Origin: Drechmeria coniospora
Lineage: Eukaryota; Ascomycota; Sordariomycetes; Hypocreales; Ophiocordycipitaceae
Length of the DNA stretch: 64,000 nucleotides
NCBI RefSeq assembly: GCF_001625195.1
Contig: NC_054391.1
Location: forward strand, 9,314,552 to 9,378,551
Reading direction: 5' to 3'
In this document: piece after piece, positions 9,912 to 21,180 of the stretch
Numbering within the stretch: position 1 is the first letter of the stretch
How the letters are laid out: every line of letters begins with the position of its first letter
Made by a program: the position numbers and the translations under genes
Notes under the pieces: model-generated
Told to the model about the DNA's origin: nothing
The model's database searches: none
What the model saw: only the letters and a program-made list of their open reading frames with translations

Positions 9912-12900
9912 TCAGAGAGCTGCGCCGCCGTCAGGGATGGGTATCTTCTTCGCCGTCTCGTTGCTGGCGATGCTCGCGTCGGTGTCGCGTCGTTTCGACT
10001 CAAACGAAAGAGGCAGCCCCTTGGGCAGAATCGGCGTCCTCTGCCGTGCCTTGGCCATGAGCAGGATGCCGTCGTCGCTGCCGTCGTCGTCGTCGTCGTC
10101 GGCGAGCCGCGAGTCCGGCCCGAGCGTGTCGGCACTCTCCACCACCGGCGCGTCGGGCTCGATGCGGAGCTTCAAGGACCCGCTGTTCGTCGTCGGCAGC
10201 TTCCCGAAGCTCTGGGCCATTCCGGCCGCCGCCTTGGCCATGGCGGGCGGCGGTGCGTCGGCATCGAGCCTCCGGGGGCCACCGGTCACGACGCCAGGCC
10301 TGCCGAGCAGTTCGCCTTCGATGTCGGCCGAGACAGAGCTGGAGCCGCTTAGCAGTGCCGGGAGGGAGGGATCGGACTGGATGACGAGCATGCTCTGCGA
10401 CGCCTGCTTGGGTGGAGCGTCGACGGCGACGGGGCTCGTCGCCTCGCTGGGGCTCGTCAGGGGTGTGCCGGTTCCCTCGACAGACTCCATGCTGGACGAC
10501 TTGGCCATCGCCGTCGCGTCCCGCGCGCCGGGCGACGGCGGACAAGGGATGACCGCCGAATCGACGACGGCGCCGCCCTCGGTCTCGGCCGAGCAGGGGG
10601 GTGCACGCTCGGGCGGCTCGGCAGCCGGGACGTGCGCGGAGGGATGCGCCGGCCTCGCGCTCTCCTCGGCCGACGATGGCCGATGCGCGTCGACGCCGTC
10701 CTCGGCCGGCGACGGCACGAGCTGGCGGGCCGTCGACGTGATTGGCGAGCAGGAGAGCGGCGACAGCGTGCCGCCGGGCGAGTACATGCACTTGCCTCTC
10801 CCCAAGTCGACGGAGCGAACCGGCCTGCTGCCGTGGCGCGGCGGATGGATGCTGCCGGGCGCCGTGGCGATGCTGAGGCCCACCTCGGCGTGAGACCGCT
10901 TGTCGGCGCTCGTGAACAGGGCGCGATCGGCCGAGGACGATCTCGTGCTCTCCTCGCCGCGAGATTCGTCGCCGCGCGCCGTCCGGCCCGTGGCGTCCCC
11001 GACGAACCGGTCCTCGGCGTGGCGCCCCTCGAGCCGCGGCGTGGCCGGCGTCGACTGCGTCTCGGGCGGTTGGGTCGGCGCGAGGCGCAGGAGGTGAGAG
11101 AGCTGCGAGTGGCCGGCGTGGCGGTGAAAGCGTCGAGAGCACCCGGGGTGCATCATCTCCCTCGCGGCCACGTCGAGCTCCGTCGCGCTCGACCCGCGCG
11201 GCTTCGCGAGCGCCTTCGCCAGCGACTTCTCCGGAGGCGGCAGGACGGTGGCGAGCGGGTCGTAGGCGACCGTCTCCGGCCGCGCGCCGACGGCGCCGAG
11301 GACGACAGGCTCGGCGTGGAAAGGCGCGGGCTTGAGGTCCTTGGGGGGCTGGACGTGCGGCGAGAAGTAGTCGTCGACGCGGAAGCTGCTGCGCCGGTCG
11401 TTGGCGGCGAGGTGGGCGGGGGGCCCGGCGTGCCTGAACAGGCTGTCGCCGGCGGTGCTCGCGACGCTGCTCGCGGCGCGGCGGCGGGACCTGCTGTCGC
11501 CGCGGTCGGCGAGCGGGTGCATGACCTTGCCGACGGCCTTCTTCATGGCCGACCGGGCGCGCTCGAGAAACTTGAGGGGCACGACGGCGTACGACATGTC
11601 CTTCTCGTCGACCTGGATCCTCCGGCCGCACGAGGGCCGGGCCGGGTCCGTGTCGTCGAGCCAGGCGAGTATGTTGGGGATGCCCTGGACGACCCAGGGG
11701 TGGCGCTTGATGTCGCGGAGGCGGATGCGGCGCTCGGGATTCTTGACGAGCATGAGGCGCAAGAGGTCGTACAGCAGGTTGTCGACGTCCTCGTACTCGA
11801 GGTCGTTGTCGTCGCGGTAGGGGTGCGGGTTCTGGCGCTTGAAGAGGGACGAGACGGCGGGCGAGGTCGACGGGTCGACGGGCTTGAGGCGCCTCCGGGG
11901 GATGTGCACGTCCTCGGTGGCGATCTTGCGGAACATCTGGAACTCGTCCTCGGCGAGGAAGGGGATGCGGGCGTAGACGAGGCAGTAGAGGGTGACGCCG
12001 AGGGACCAGACGTCGATCTGCTCCGACACCCGCGGCTGCTCGTCCTTGTCGACGTCGGTGTAGCACAGCTCGGGGGCGAAGAAGGCGGGGGTGCCGACCG
12101 TCTTGGCGAGCTCGAGGTCGTCGTCAAAGTCCTTGGCCTCGGACTCGGAGACGGTCTCGTCGAGCAGCTCGCCGTCGCGGATGGGGCGGCCGAAGTAGGA
12201 GACGCCAAAGTCGGAAATCTTGACGCGGTGCTCGCGGGTCCAGAGGAGGTTGGCCGGCTTGATGTCGCGGTGGACGACGCCCTGGTAGTGGAGGTACTCG
12301 AGGCCGAGGACGGTGTCGCGAAAGGTCGAGCGGGCCTGGTCGAGGGTGAAGCAGGGGACGAAGGAGAAGTCCTCGCCGAAGGGGTCGTGGGCGCGGGGGT
12401 TGTAGTCGACCGACGACATGTGGGAGATGATGGAGTCGGCCATGCTCGGCGAGCGGACGCGGAAGCCGTCGTGGGGGCTCGCGGCGGGCGGCGAGGCGTC
12501 GGCGACGACGGAGGCGTTGGAGCGCGGCATGGGCGTCTGCAGGTCCTCGGTCCAGTCGACGCCGTCGTCGAGCTCCGTGGGCGGGCGGCCGGTGGAGCGG
12601 ACCGAGACGGAGCGCGAGGGCGCGAGCGAGGAGCGGCGCGAGGTCGGGCGCGACGAGGGGGGGTCGGAGAGGGCCATGTCGTCGCGCGAGGAGACGCGCG
12701 ACCAGCGGCCGGCGCTGCTGCTCAGCTCGTCGGCGGCGCCGTGCTCGACGCTCCAGTAGTCCGAGGGCCCGGGGAAGTGGCGGGCCATCTTGGCGCGCTT
12801 GATCTCCTTGAGGGCCTGGCGGCGCTCCATCATGCGGTTGTACTGATCCTCCTCGAGCGTCGGGGCCTCGCCTTGGATCTCGCGCTCGACGCGGCGGCGC

Positions 12901-13873
12901 TCGAACTGGCAGATGTGGGGGAGGCCCTTTTTGCGCCAGACGATCTCGCCGAGCTCGACGTGCTCGAGGACCATGTAGATCTTGCGGAGCTCGGGGTCGT
13001 CGATGACCTCGAGGAGGGCGACGACGTTGGGGTGTCGCATCTTCTTGAGGATGGCGATTTCCTTTTTGGTCTTGTCCTGGGGCGACATGGCGGTGACGCG
13101 GCCGAGCCTGCGCTTCTTGGAGAAGCGCGGGATGATTTTGATGGCCACATTCTCGCCCGTTTCGGTGTTGCGGGCGAGCTTGACCTTGCCGTGCATGCCG
13201 CGGCCAATCTCCTCGATGACCTCGTACTGATTGATGGACTTGCGGCCGGTGATGTTGTCCGAGTCGATGAGGGCCTTGTGCGTCCTGGCGACGGGGCGTC
13301 AGCGTGGGGAGGAGGAGGAGGAGGAGGAGGAGGAGGAGGAGGAGGAGGAGGAGGAGGAGGAGGAGGAGGAGGAGGAGGAGGAGGAGGAGGAGGAGGAGGA
13401 GGAGGAGGAGGAGGAAGAAGAAGAGGAGGTAGAAGAAGAGGAAGCGGAGGACACGGAGGAGGAAGCGGAGGGGGAAGCGGAGGGGAAGCGGAGGGGAAGC
13501 GGAGGGGAAGCGGAGCAGCGGCGGCGGCAGCAGCAACAGCAGCAGCAGGACGAGCAGGAGAAGCAGGCGGGACGGTGACGGGTACGACGTACTCTCTGAC
13601 TCTGTGGGATTGCAACGGGTGCAGGTAGGGACTGCCCGTCGACTGGATGGGCGTGTTGCTCTCGGAGACGGACGTCGGGAGATGGCGCGAGGGCGACGGG
13701 CTGAAGAGGCCGGGAGCGGATATGGGCGTGCTGCTGGCGGTGCGCAGCGGCAGCGAGGAGGACGAGGGGAGAAAGGTTCCGGCGGGCACCTGGACCGTGG
13801 GCTGGTTCGGGTGCTGCGTCGGGGTCGGGGTCGGCGGCGGCGAGTCGTCGTCGCAAGGCTGGGAGGAGTCCAT
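9912..13873 (-). CDS. CaMKK/SNF1-activating-type Ser/Thr protein kinase
   Basis: A large kinase of the fungal CaMKK group (fission yeast Ssp1, budding yeast Sak1/Tos3 type), expected to phosphorylate the activation loop of AMPK/SNF1-like kinases in stress and glucose signalling. The ATG at 13873 sits in a strong context (CCAAAATGG). Exon 1 (13873-13593) encodes a Pro/Ser-rich N terminus. Exon 2 (13284-9912) encodes the rest; the total is 1,217 residues. Splicing creates RVRETHKALIDSDN, which leads into the kinase domain. The glycine loop GRGMHGKV is near 121-128, the catalytic Lys (VAIK) near 143, HRDIKPANLL near 432, SDFG near 451 and APE near 497. A Ser/Arg-rich insert of roughly 170 residues splits the domain after the hinge, as is usual in this group. 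The long C-terminal tail is low complexity. Confidence 0.93.
13285..13592 (-). other. Kinase intron containing a long (TCC)n polypyrimidine tract
   Basis: The donor is GTACGT at 13592 and the acceptor is CCAG ending at 13285, in phase 2. At 308 nt it is three to five times longer than the other introns here. The (GGA)n/(TCC)n microsatellite lies just upstream of the acceptor and accounts for much of the length. Confidence 0.8.
13307..13414 (+). repeat. (GGA)n microsatellite
   Basis: An almost perfect GGA trinucleotide run of about 35 copies lies inside the kinase intron. It is followed by degenerate GGAAGCGGA units to about 13515. On the transcribed strand it is a TCC polypyrimidine run ending about 20 nt from the 3' splice site. 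Confidence 0.95.
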
Positions 13874-14400
13874 TTTGGAGGATTTACGAGGGCGCGGGGG
13901 CTCGATTCGACATGCTGCAGCGCGAGCGGCTGCACTCGCGACGCAGGCTTCGGGAAGCGGAGAAGAGGAGCGGCCTCGGACGGGCAAGCCTATCGCAACA
14001 TGGTCGGGGGGGGGCGGGCAGGCCTGGGGCTGGTGTCGTGCGTCGGAGCCGGAAGGGGCGAGGCGGAGAGGTTGCGTTCGGGTTGGGCGGGCAGCTCGAG
14101 GAGTCGGACGAGGATGGAGACGAGGAGTCGGACGAGGATGGAGACGAGGAGTCGGACGAGGACGGAGACGAGGAGCCGGACGAGGACGGAGACGAGGAGC
14201 CGGACGAGGATGGAGACGAGGAGCCGGACGAGGATGGAGACGAGGATGGAGGACGAGGATGGAGACGAGGATGGAGGACGAGGATGGAGACGAGGATGGA
14301 GGACGAGGAATACTGTCGACGGCGAGCAGGACGACCAGGGTGTGGTGGTGGTGGTGGTGGTGGTGGTGGTGGTGGTGGTGGATGAAGACGATGAACGGAA
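13874..14400. repeat. Minisatellite cluster upstream of the kinase gene
   Basis: A 24-bp unit (GAGTCGGACGAGGATGGAGA plus CGAG) repeats from 14101 to about 14244 and decays into GGATGGAGACGA units up to about 14310. A (GGT)n run covers about 14342-14382. All plus-strand frames are open through these units because the periods are multiples of three. The stretch directly upstream of the kinase start probably contains its leader and promoter. Confidence 0.85.
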
Positions 14401-16380
14401 CGGAGTTGGAAAATGATGGATGGAGGTAGGGGGCTCCACCGTAAAAAGTGGAACGGCCACGGCAGGTACCTGCTCGTACGAGAATGCGTCCCAGCAGGTA
14501 TTGGGCGTAGGCGTACTGTGCGTGCAGGTACTTGTAGGTGTACTTGGGTGTACTCGGAGGTACGTACTCGCATGTACAAGTACAGCGCTCGAGGTACTTG
14601 GGGGGCGTTGGGCACTCGGGCGTAGCGTGGGCAGCACGTACCGCGAGCGTACGAGTACGTAAGCAAGTACATGTACACGCACGTGGGTGCACCGTGCCAG
14701 CGGAGGCACTTGGGCGTGCGAGCGAAGAGGTACCGGTACGCACGCGTGCTCGTACCCGGAGCGGCAGCGTTCGGGGGGCACCAGCGAGATGAGATGGCGA
14801 GGAAGAGCGGTTGAGAGACGAAGGGGCACGACGAGGCCGAGTACTTGCACGGAGCACGCCGCAGGTATCGGTACCCGTCGCCGCCGCCGGCGCGGTGGCG
14901 AGCAGGTACCTGTACGAGCAGGTACCCGGGGAGAGCGCCCCGAGAATCGGAGTGGGAAGGGACGTTGGGAGGGACGGTGGGAGGGAAAGTGGGAGGGTGG
15001 GAGCGACGAGGGAAGTCGCGCAGCGGGGGTTTCTGGGCGGGTCGAAACACGAGGCGGGTGGTGCACTTGCCAGGTGTGTTTGTGGTGTACTTGCCAGGTG
15101 TGTTTGTGGTGTACGTGTACAGGTACATGTGCTTGTACGTGTGAATGCAAGAAGAATTCATGGCCATCGACGGCTGGGTGCACTGTAGGTACATGCGGCG
15201 CTGGCGGTACAGACAGTAAAAGTAAAGTACATGGCTCTCTGCCTCTGCACCTTTTGCATGGCGGGGCGGGATCAGGCGCAGGCAGATGGTACATGTTCCT
15301 GCACTTGCACATGTACAGTACTGTAAGTACAGGTACTTGCGGCCTGCACGCTTGGATCGGCAGGGAGCAGTGGTGCGATGGCAAAGGCCCGTGTAAAGAC
15401 CACCCGCGCACTGTGGCCCCACCCGGCGCCCAAGATAAGGTACCCATCGATCCGGCCCAAGGAGCGTGCGTGTCGTCGGTCAGGCACACGTACGGGGACT
15501 CGCACTCGCCGGCTCGCCTTTGGTTCCGTCGAGGATGGGATGCTCGCTGGCTCGTGCTGGCTGTTGGGTGCGCCGCCCTGCACCGCTCGCCGCATCCCGT
15601 CATCGCTGGGTTGCGCCGCGGGTCGTTAGGAGGGGGGGGGGCGTGGGGCCGCTTCTGGCAGCGCAGGGGACTCGCGCCACGGGGACGGGGAGTCGTTATC
15701 TCTACTTACAGGATTGCAGTACAGCAAGTACATCGCAGCAGGTACATTACAGCACAGCACAGTACAGCACATGCGCATGTACCTGTACAAGTGCTCCGTA
15801 CAGTGTCCGTACAGATTCAAGTTGGTAGCGCCTGCACCCGCAGCAATTCGTGTTCGTCGTGCGCCGCCATTGTCCTCGCCGCTGCAGGTTGGCGTGGGCG
15901 CACGCACCGGCGCCTCCGACCGGACGACGCTACGCCGCATCTGGCGCGTTGGGTGAGGGCGGCCATCGATCAATCAGCGTCCGTCGCGTCCGCCAAGGCC
16001 GGTCTTATCGCCCGCCCCCGCCGCCATTGGCCCGGGCGCGCGTGTGGCTGGGCGCTGCTGCAGGAGTCCAGGCAGGCGTGACGATGGCAGCGGCGACGGC
16101 GGCCGGCGGCCTGGGAGGTGCTGGATCGGGAGGCCGCGGTGGAAGGTGCCTCGACGCAGAGCAAGTGCGGCGCACCGCTCCGTGGTGGCGATACATGTGC
16201 GGATACGGCAGAGCACCTGCCAGCACTTGCCGGGCGTGGGCGTCGTGGCAGGCGTATTGCAGTCGTGTGCCTGCCATTCTTTCGTCTGTGGGTGGGACCT
16301 ACCTGGTATGACCGGCTTGCGTGCGTACCGTGCAATTTACGGGTTGCATACGGAGTACTGGATGCATACTGATATAAGAT
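14401..16380. other. Gene-poor spacer, GTAC-rich
   Basis: The stretch is rich in GTAC words (GGTACTTG, GTACCTG, CAAGTAC). A 21-bp phrase ending in CCAGGTGTGTTTGTGGTGTAC is repeated directly near 15070-15112. Runs of G occur at 15632-15640. No gene is supported. Confidence 0.5.
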
Positions 16381-16384
16381 GTGC

Positions 16385-16660
16385 TGTAGGTGCAGGTACT
16401 CGCAGTAGGTGTACTCGCAGTAGGTGTACTCGCAGTAGGCGTACTCGCAGTAGGTGTACTCGCAGTAGGTGTACTCGCAGTTGGTGTACTCGCAGTAGAT
16501 GCAGGTACTCGCAGTAGGTGAACTCGCTGTAGGAGCAGGTACTCGCAGTGAACTCGCTGTAGGTGAACTCGCTGTAGGAGCAGGTACTCGCAGTGAACTC
16601 GCTGTAGGTGAACTCGCTGTAGGAGCAGGTACTCGCCGTAGGTGCACTCGCTGTAGGAGT
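16385..16660 (+). repeat. 15-bp and 45-bp minisatellite
   Basis: A 15-bp unit (TAGGTGTACTCGCAG) repeats about eight times from 16390 to 16500. It then changes to a unit of about 45 bp combining GTAGGAGCAGGTACTCGCAG and TGAACTCGCTGTAGG, repeated three times to about 16650. The two forms share the ACTCGC core. Confidence 0.9.
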
Positions 16661-17930
16661 ACTCGCGGTGGCCGCGTCTCCGGCGACGTGTGCCATGTCG
16701 GGTGCGGCGAGCGCCTCGGAGGATGGGAGGCACCAAGCCGACCTCTGACGTACGGCGAGGGATGCCGGCAGAGGCCATGTCTCGCGGCGAGGGACGAAAA
16801 GGGACAAGGCAGAACGAGTATATGACGGTGATGCGGCGTGGCAGATGAGACGTGGCCTGGCTTGCGTCATGGACTCTCAACCGGGAGCAGGCAAGGCGGC
16901 GGCAACTTGCGTCTCCTTGGCACTTTGCTGCCGTACATGGAAGCGATGGCAAGCATGTGCATGGTACGGCCAAACAACGCGGCCCAGCACACGGATGCAT
17001 GCGCAGCTTGCCAGTGTGTACCGTAGGTGCACCTGTACTCTGCGCCGACCACGGCGTGCGCATACAAGCACTTGCTACACTGCACTGTACTGTAGGCATC
17101 GTCACTATCGGCCCACGTTGCGGGTGCCAACTGCGCGTGCGTGTGCAAGCATAATGGCGGGGTGGCAAAGTGTCAATTCAGTTGCCAAGTGGTAACAATT
17201 AGTAGCGCTGCCAAAATTGAATCGTCAATTCTGCCGCCATCAGCCACTGTTACAAGCCAGCAGTGCTACTCTTGGTACTAACTTAGCACTTGAGCGAGCG
17301 CATTTCTTGGTACTGGCCGCCAGGACCGCCTGCGCCTGGTCGCCAGTACTTGCTGCCTGTGCCTGGTCACCAGCACGGCACTCTGCCTGGTTGCCAGGAC
17401 TGTCTGTCCCTGGTCGCCAGCACTGCCTGTGCCTGGTCGCCAGCACGCCGGTGGCCAAGTCGCCGGTGAAGTGCCTGCTTGGTCGTGCTGCGTTACGCAA
17501 GGTGCATGCCGAGGATGCGTGCAGCAGCCGCCGTTGGACGGATGCGCCGTCGGTGGCCATCGACGGACCACGCCGTAGGTGTACCTGCGCAAGTGCTTCC
17601 GCCAGCGGTTGGAGTGCTGTAGGCGTCGGTGTGCTCCGTCCTGCGCGCAGCTGTTATGGGAGTCCACGGCGGGCCGCGGTGGGTGGACAGGGGTGGGCGT
17701 GCCGTTCGTGGCCAAGTCAGTACTAGGTACTAACCTAGGTCAGCACCTAGAGCGGAGTAGTTGTGCTGTAATTAGTGCCGTAATTAGTACGGAGCAACAA
17801 GCACTGTAGAGTGGCCTGCATTCATTCCTCACCCTTGGCCTGTCGAGTGCCAACTGGGCCGTTGCACAAAGCAAGCGCTGCGGGAAAGTACGTGCCGGCA
17901 AGGACAATCGCATCTGCAGGCGGCGAATCG
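16661..17930. other. Spacer with no supported gene
   Basis: GC-rich unique-looking sequence. A loose repeat CCTGGTCGCCAG recurs near 17333-17450 (several copies, about 25-35 bp apart). No reading frame shows a recognisable domain. Confidence 0.45.
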
Positions 17931-17934
17931 TTTG

Positions 17935-18840
17935 ATGTATTTTTTGGAGTGCTTGGTGGAGTGCTTGGTGGTGTATTACCTGCTGCTGCGCTTGGTGGTG
18001 TGCTTGGTGGTGTGCTTGGTGGAGTGTTTGGTGGTGTATTACCTGCTGCTGGTGCATTACTTGCTGCTGCTGGTAAACTTGCTAGTGCTTGCTGGTATTC
18101 TTGGTGGTGTGCTTGGTGGTGTATTAATTACCTGCTGGTGCTTGCTGGTATTCTTGCTGGTGTACTCCGTACTCGCTGGTGTAATACCTAGTACATACTG
18201 GTGTCCGTGTGCATGATGGTGTACTTGCTGGTGCGCTTGCTGATGCGCTTGCTGGTGCATTTGCTGCATTTGCTGCATTTGCTGGTGTACGAGTACTTGC
18301 TGATGCCCTGACTTGCTGATGCCCGCACTTGCTGGTGAGCTTGCTGATGCACGTGCTTGATGGTGTACGTGTAGTTGTGCTTGCTGGCGTACTTGCCAGT
18401 GTCCTTGCTGGTGCACTCTCTGGTGTATTACTTGCTGGCATTTGCCGGTGTGCTCGCCGGTGTACGTGTGCTTGGTATCCTGGTGTGCTTGCGATTGAAT
18501 GCACGCACTAGCGGTTTACTTGCTGGTGTGCTTGCTGGTGTGCTTGCTGGTGTGCTTGCTGGTGTGCTTGCTGGTGTGCTTGCTGGTGTGCTTGCTGGTG
18601 TGCTTGCTGGTGTGCTTGCTGGTGTGCTTGCTGGTGTGCTTGCTGGTGTGCTTGCTGGTGTGCTTGCTGGTGTGCTTGCTGGTGTGCTTGCTGGTGTGCT
18701 TGCTGGTGTGCTTGCTGGTGTGCTTGCTGGTGTGCTTGCTGGTGTATTACTAGCTGGTGTATTACTAGCTGGTGTATTACTTGCTGGTGTATTGCTTGCT
18801 GGTGTATTGCTGCTGATCTTGCTGGTGTATTAATACTTGC
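17935..18840 (+). repeat. 12-bp minisatellite (CTTGCTGGTGTG), perfect core 18519-18746
   Basis: The core is about 19 essentially identical copies of a 12-bp unit. It is flanked on both sides by degenerate relatives (CTTGGTGGTGTG, ATTACTTGCTGGTG) extending to about 17935 and, more loosely, 19130. Because 12 is a multiple of three every frame is open; one reads as a tetrapeptide repeat Leu-Ala-Gly-Val. No start context, intron or flanking domain supports a gene. Confidence 0.93.
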
Positions 18841-19514
18841 CGCCGCACTTGCTGACTTGCTGGTGTAATACCTGGTACTTGATTACTGGTATCCGTGTTG
18901 GTGCATTTGCTGTGCTTGCAGTTGTACTTGCTGGTGTACCTGCCAATGTCCTTGCTGCTGCACTCCCGTGTATTACTTGCTGCCGCACTTCCTGGTGTAT
19001 TACTTGCTGCCGCACTCCCTGGCGTATTACTTGCTGCTGCACTCCCTGGTGCATTATTACTTGCTGATGCACACGCATCTTGACACTTGCCGGTGTACTT
19101 GCTGGAGTACTTGGGTGCATTTGCTGGTCTTCTGCCGCGCTACTCGCTGGTGTTTTGCCGGTGCCCTTGCTGATGGTGTAATGGCTGCTGCCCTAGCTCG
19201 TGCCTGCACGACCAAGCGGATGGCGACAACAGGCTATCCGCACCTTTACCCGAATGCACTTGTACAATACCTCGTGCTCGAGATGAGTCCCTCGTGGGCG
19301 CCATGTCTTGCAAGTCCATTCCCGGAAATACAACCGCAAATGCAAATGCCGGGAATCAAATGCCAGCCAGCCTTTCCGCCGGGCGCTCGGCCGGTTGGAA
19401 GCGGCGCAAGCACTCCCTCCGACGCCCTGAAACAAAGGCGGAACGCCGCTGTCGAATCGGCTTACGCCGGCGGAAATGCGTCGCCGTGGACGAGCAGCGC
19501 CGAGCTTGACAGGT

Positions 19515-19628
19515 TTCCGGCAGGGAGGCGAGCCATCAAGTTCCATCAAGTTCCCGGCACGAGGCGAGCCATCAAGTTCCGGCAGCCATCAAGTTCCCGG
19601 CAGCCATCAAGTTCCCGGCAGCCATCAT
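19515..19628 (+). repeat. 18-bp tandem repeat
   Basis: The unit GCCATCAAGTTCCCGGCA is repeated about four to five times, with one longer variant containing CGAGGCGA. Confidence 0.85.
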
Positions 19629-19639
19629 GACACCGAATG

Positions 19640-20570
19640 CCACGAGCTCGACCGCCGCCCGCGCGTTGCGTGCTTGTGAGCCCATGCATCGCCAACACCC
19701 ATCAGCACTGTGCAGCGGTCTGGGTGCTACAAGTACTGCGTACTGCATCGTCGCCGGTACCTCGTCGTGCTCCGTGCGAGGTGCCATGCAAGTAGTGTGT
19801 ACATGCCCACGTAGGATGACGCTTACTTGCAAGTAATACAGAGCATCAACGTCCTACACCTACTTGCATCTGTAGGTACCTCCTGCAGGTTCTCGGTGCC
19901 GTGGACCATCCGACGAGGCGGGACTTGCCTGAGCTGACTGCCTGCTGGTGCCGCAAAAGTACGAGGTACACTGTACATGTGTAGGTACTTGTACTTACCT
20001 AGTACTTACACGACATGTACATACAGGGTGCAGGGACGCTACGGAGCACAATACATACAGTACTGTAATTACAACAACGCCAAACTACCACCTACATATC
20101 CTCACTTGACGGCCTTGATGCACTCACTGTTCAAACCCAGTAATTATGGCCTGCCTACGGAGTACTAGGTGCCATTGAACCTAGTAGTGGCCTTCAGTAC
20201 GCCTACGCCGGCGGATGCTTGCGCGCACAGCACGCTTCCGTGTGCCGCCGCCATCGAGGAATAAACCTGCATATTATGTACCTGGAACGTGACACGTACG
20301 GGGGGTGGAAAAAATGCCGATTCACTTTGTAGGGGCGGCGCTGCCAAAACTGAATCACCACTTTTGTCAAGCGACTGTCCCGCCAAGTACCCAGTACTTT
20401 GCACGCGCTGTCCCTTGAACCACCGCCCGGCTCGCGCGGGTATGTGGGAGGCCTGAGGCGACCGTCCTGACGTCGTCGACACCCGCACCCGCACTCGCCC
20501 GCCCTCGCACCTCGCACTCCCACCTCGCTCACACCTCACCCACACCTCCTCCTCCTCACCCACACCTCCT
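19640..20570. other. Spacer with no supported gene
   Basis: A GTAC-rich stretch continues to about 20170 (GTACTTGTACTTACCTAGTAC near 19985-20005). After that the sequence is unique with no convincing frame. Confidence 0.4.
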
Positions 20571-20645
20571 CCACCACCACCTCCTCCTCCTCCTCCTCCT
20601 CCTCCTCCTCCTCCTCCTCCTCACCCACACCTCCTCCTCCTCACT
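20540..20645 (+). repeat. (CTC)n microsatellite with CACCCACAC interruptions
   Basis: A CTC trinucleotide run of about 15 copies (20577-20621) lies within a CACACCTCCTCC-rich stretch. Confidence 0.9.
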
Positions 20646-21051
20646 CACACCTGTACATCCGCCCGTCGTCACCACCACCCACTGGCCGGCCGCCGCCAAG
20701 GGCAAGGCCCCCTCCTCCTCACCCACACCTCACCCTCACTCCCGACGCCCTCCCACGCCCACACCTACCACGTCCCGCAACCCCTATTTCTCTACCCTCA
20801 CGCCCTTTGTCTTTGCCTCGTCGCCCTCGCACCAAACGGCGCCCGTCCTCTTGCCTTCGAGAACGTACGATGCCTCGCGGCGACGTGCATGACTCCGTGC
20901 CGTGGCTCAACGGCGACCCTCGCTCGTCAGTCCATGCGTCGCCCGTCTCGTCCCGCGTCCAATCATCGTCATCCGTGACCCGTGGCCCGTAACCAGTCTC
21001 GTCCCTCTGCCCCTTGGCGACGCGCGAATCCGCACCTCGTCTCGCCTCGAC

Positions 21052-21180
21052 GTCCCTCTAGCCGACGTCTCTCTCGCCGACGTCCCTCTCGCCAACGTCC
21101 CTCTCGCCGACGTCCCTCTCGCCGACGTTCCTCTCGCCGACGTCCCTCTCGCCGACGTCCCTCTCGCCGACGTCCATGCC
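21052..21180 (+). repeat. 15-bp minisatellite (GTCCCTCTCGCCGAC)
   Basis: About eight head-to-tail copies with one or two substitutions each. The plus frame reads as a five-residue repeat (Val-Pro-Leu-Ala-Asp) inside a 300-residue open frame (20902-21804). I do not consider that a gene: it has no domain and its composition matches the surrounding spacer. Confidence 0.9.

Noticed and set aside
10632..13628. 998-codon plus-strand open frame over the kinase
   Set aside because: It is antisense to the kinase. GC-rich third positions remove stops on the opposite strand, and it has no recognisable domain.
14101..14385. Acidic repeat protein from the 24-bp and GGT repeats
   Set aside because: The repeat period is a multiple of three, so every frame stays open. 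It lies in the kinase upstream region and lacks a start context or domain.
18375..18833. 152-residue Leu-Ala-Gly-Val repeat protein
   Set aside because: It is produced by a 12-bp minisatellite open in all frames, with no flanking coding sequence.
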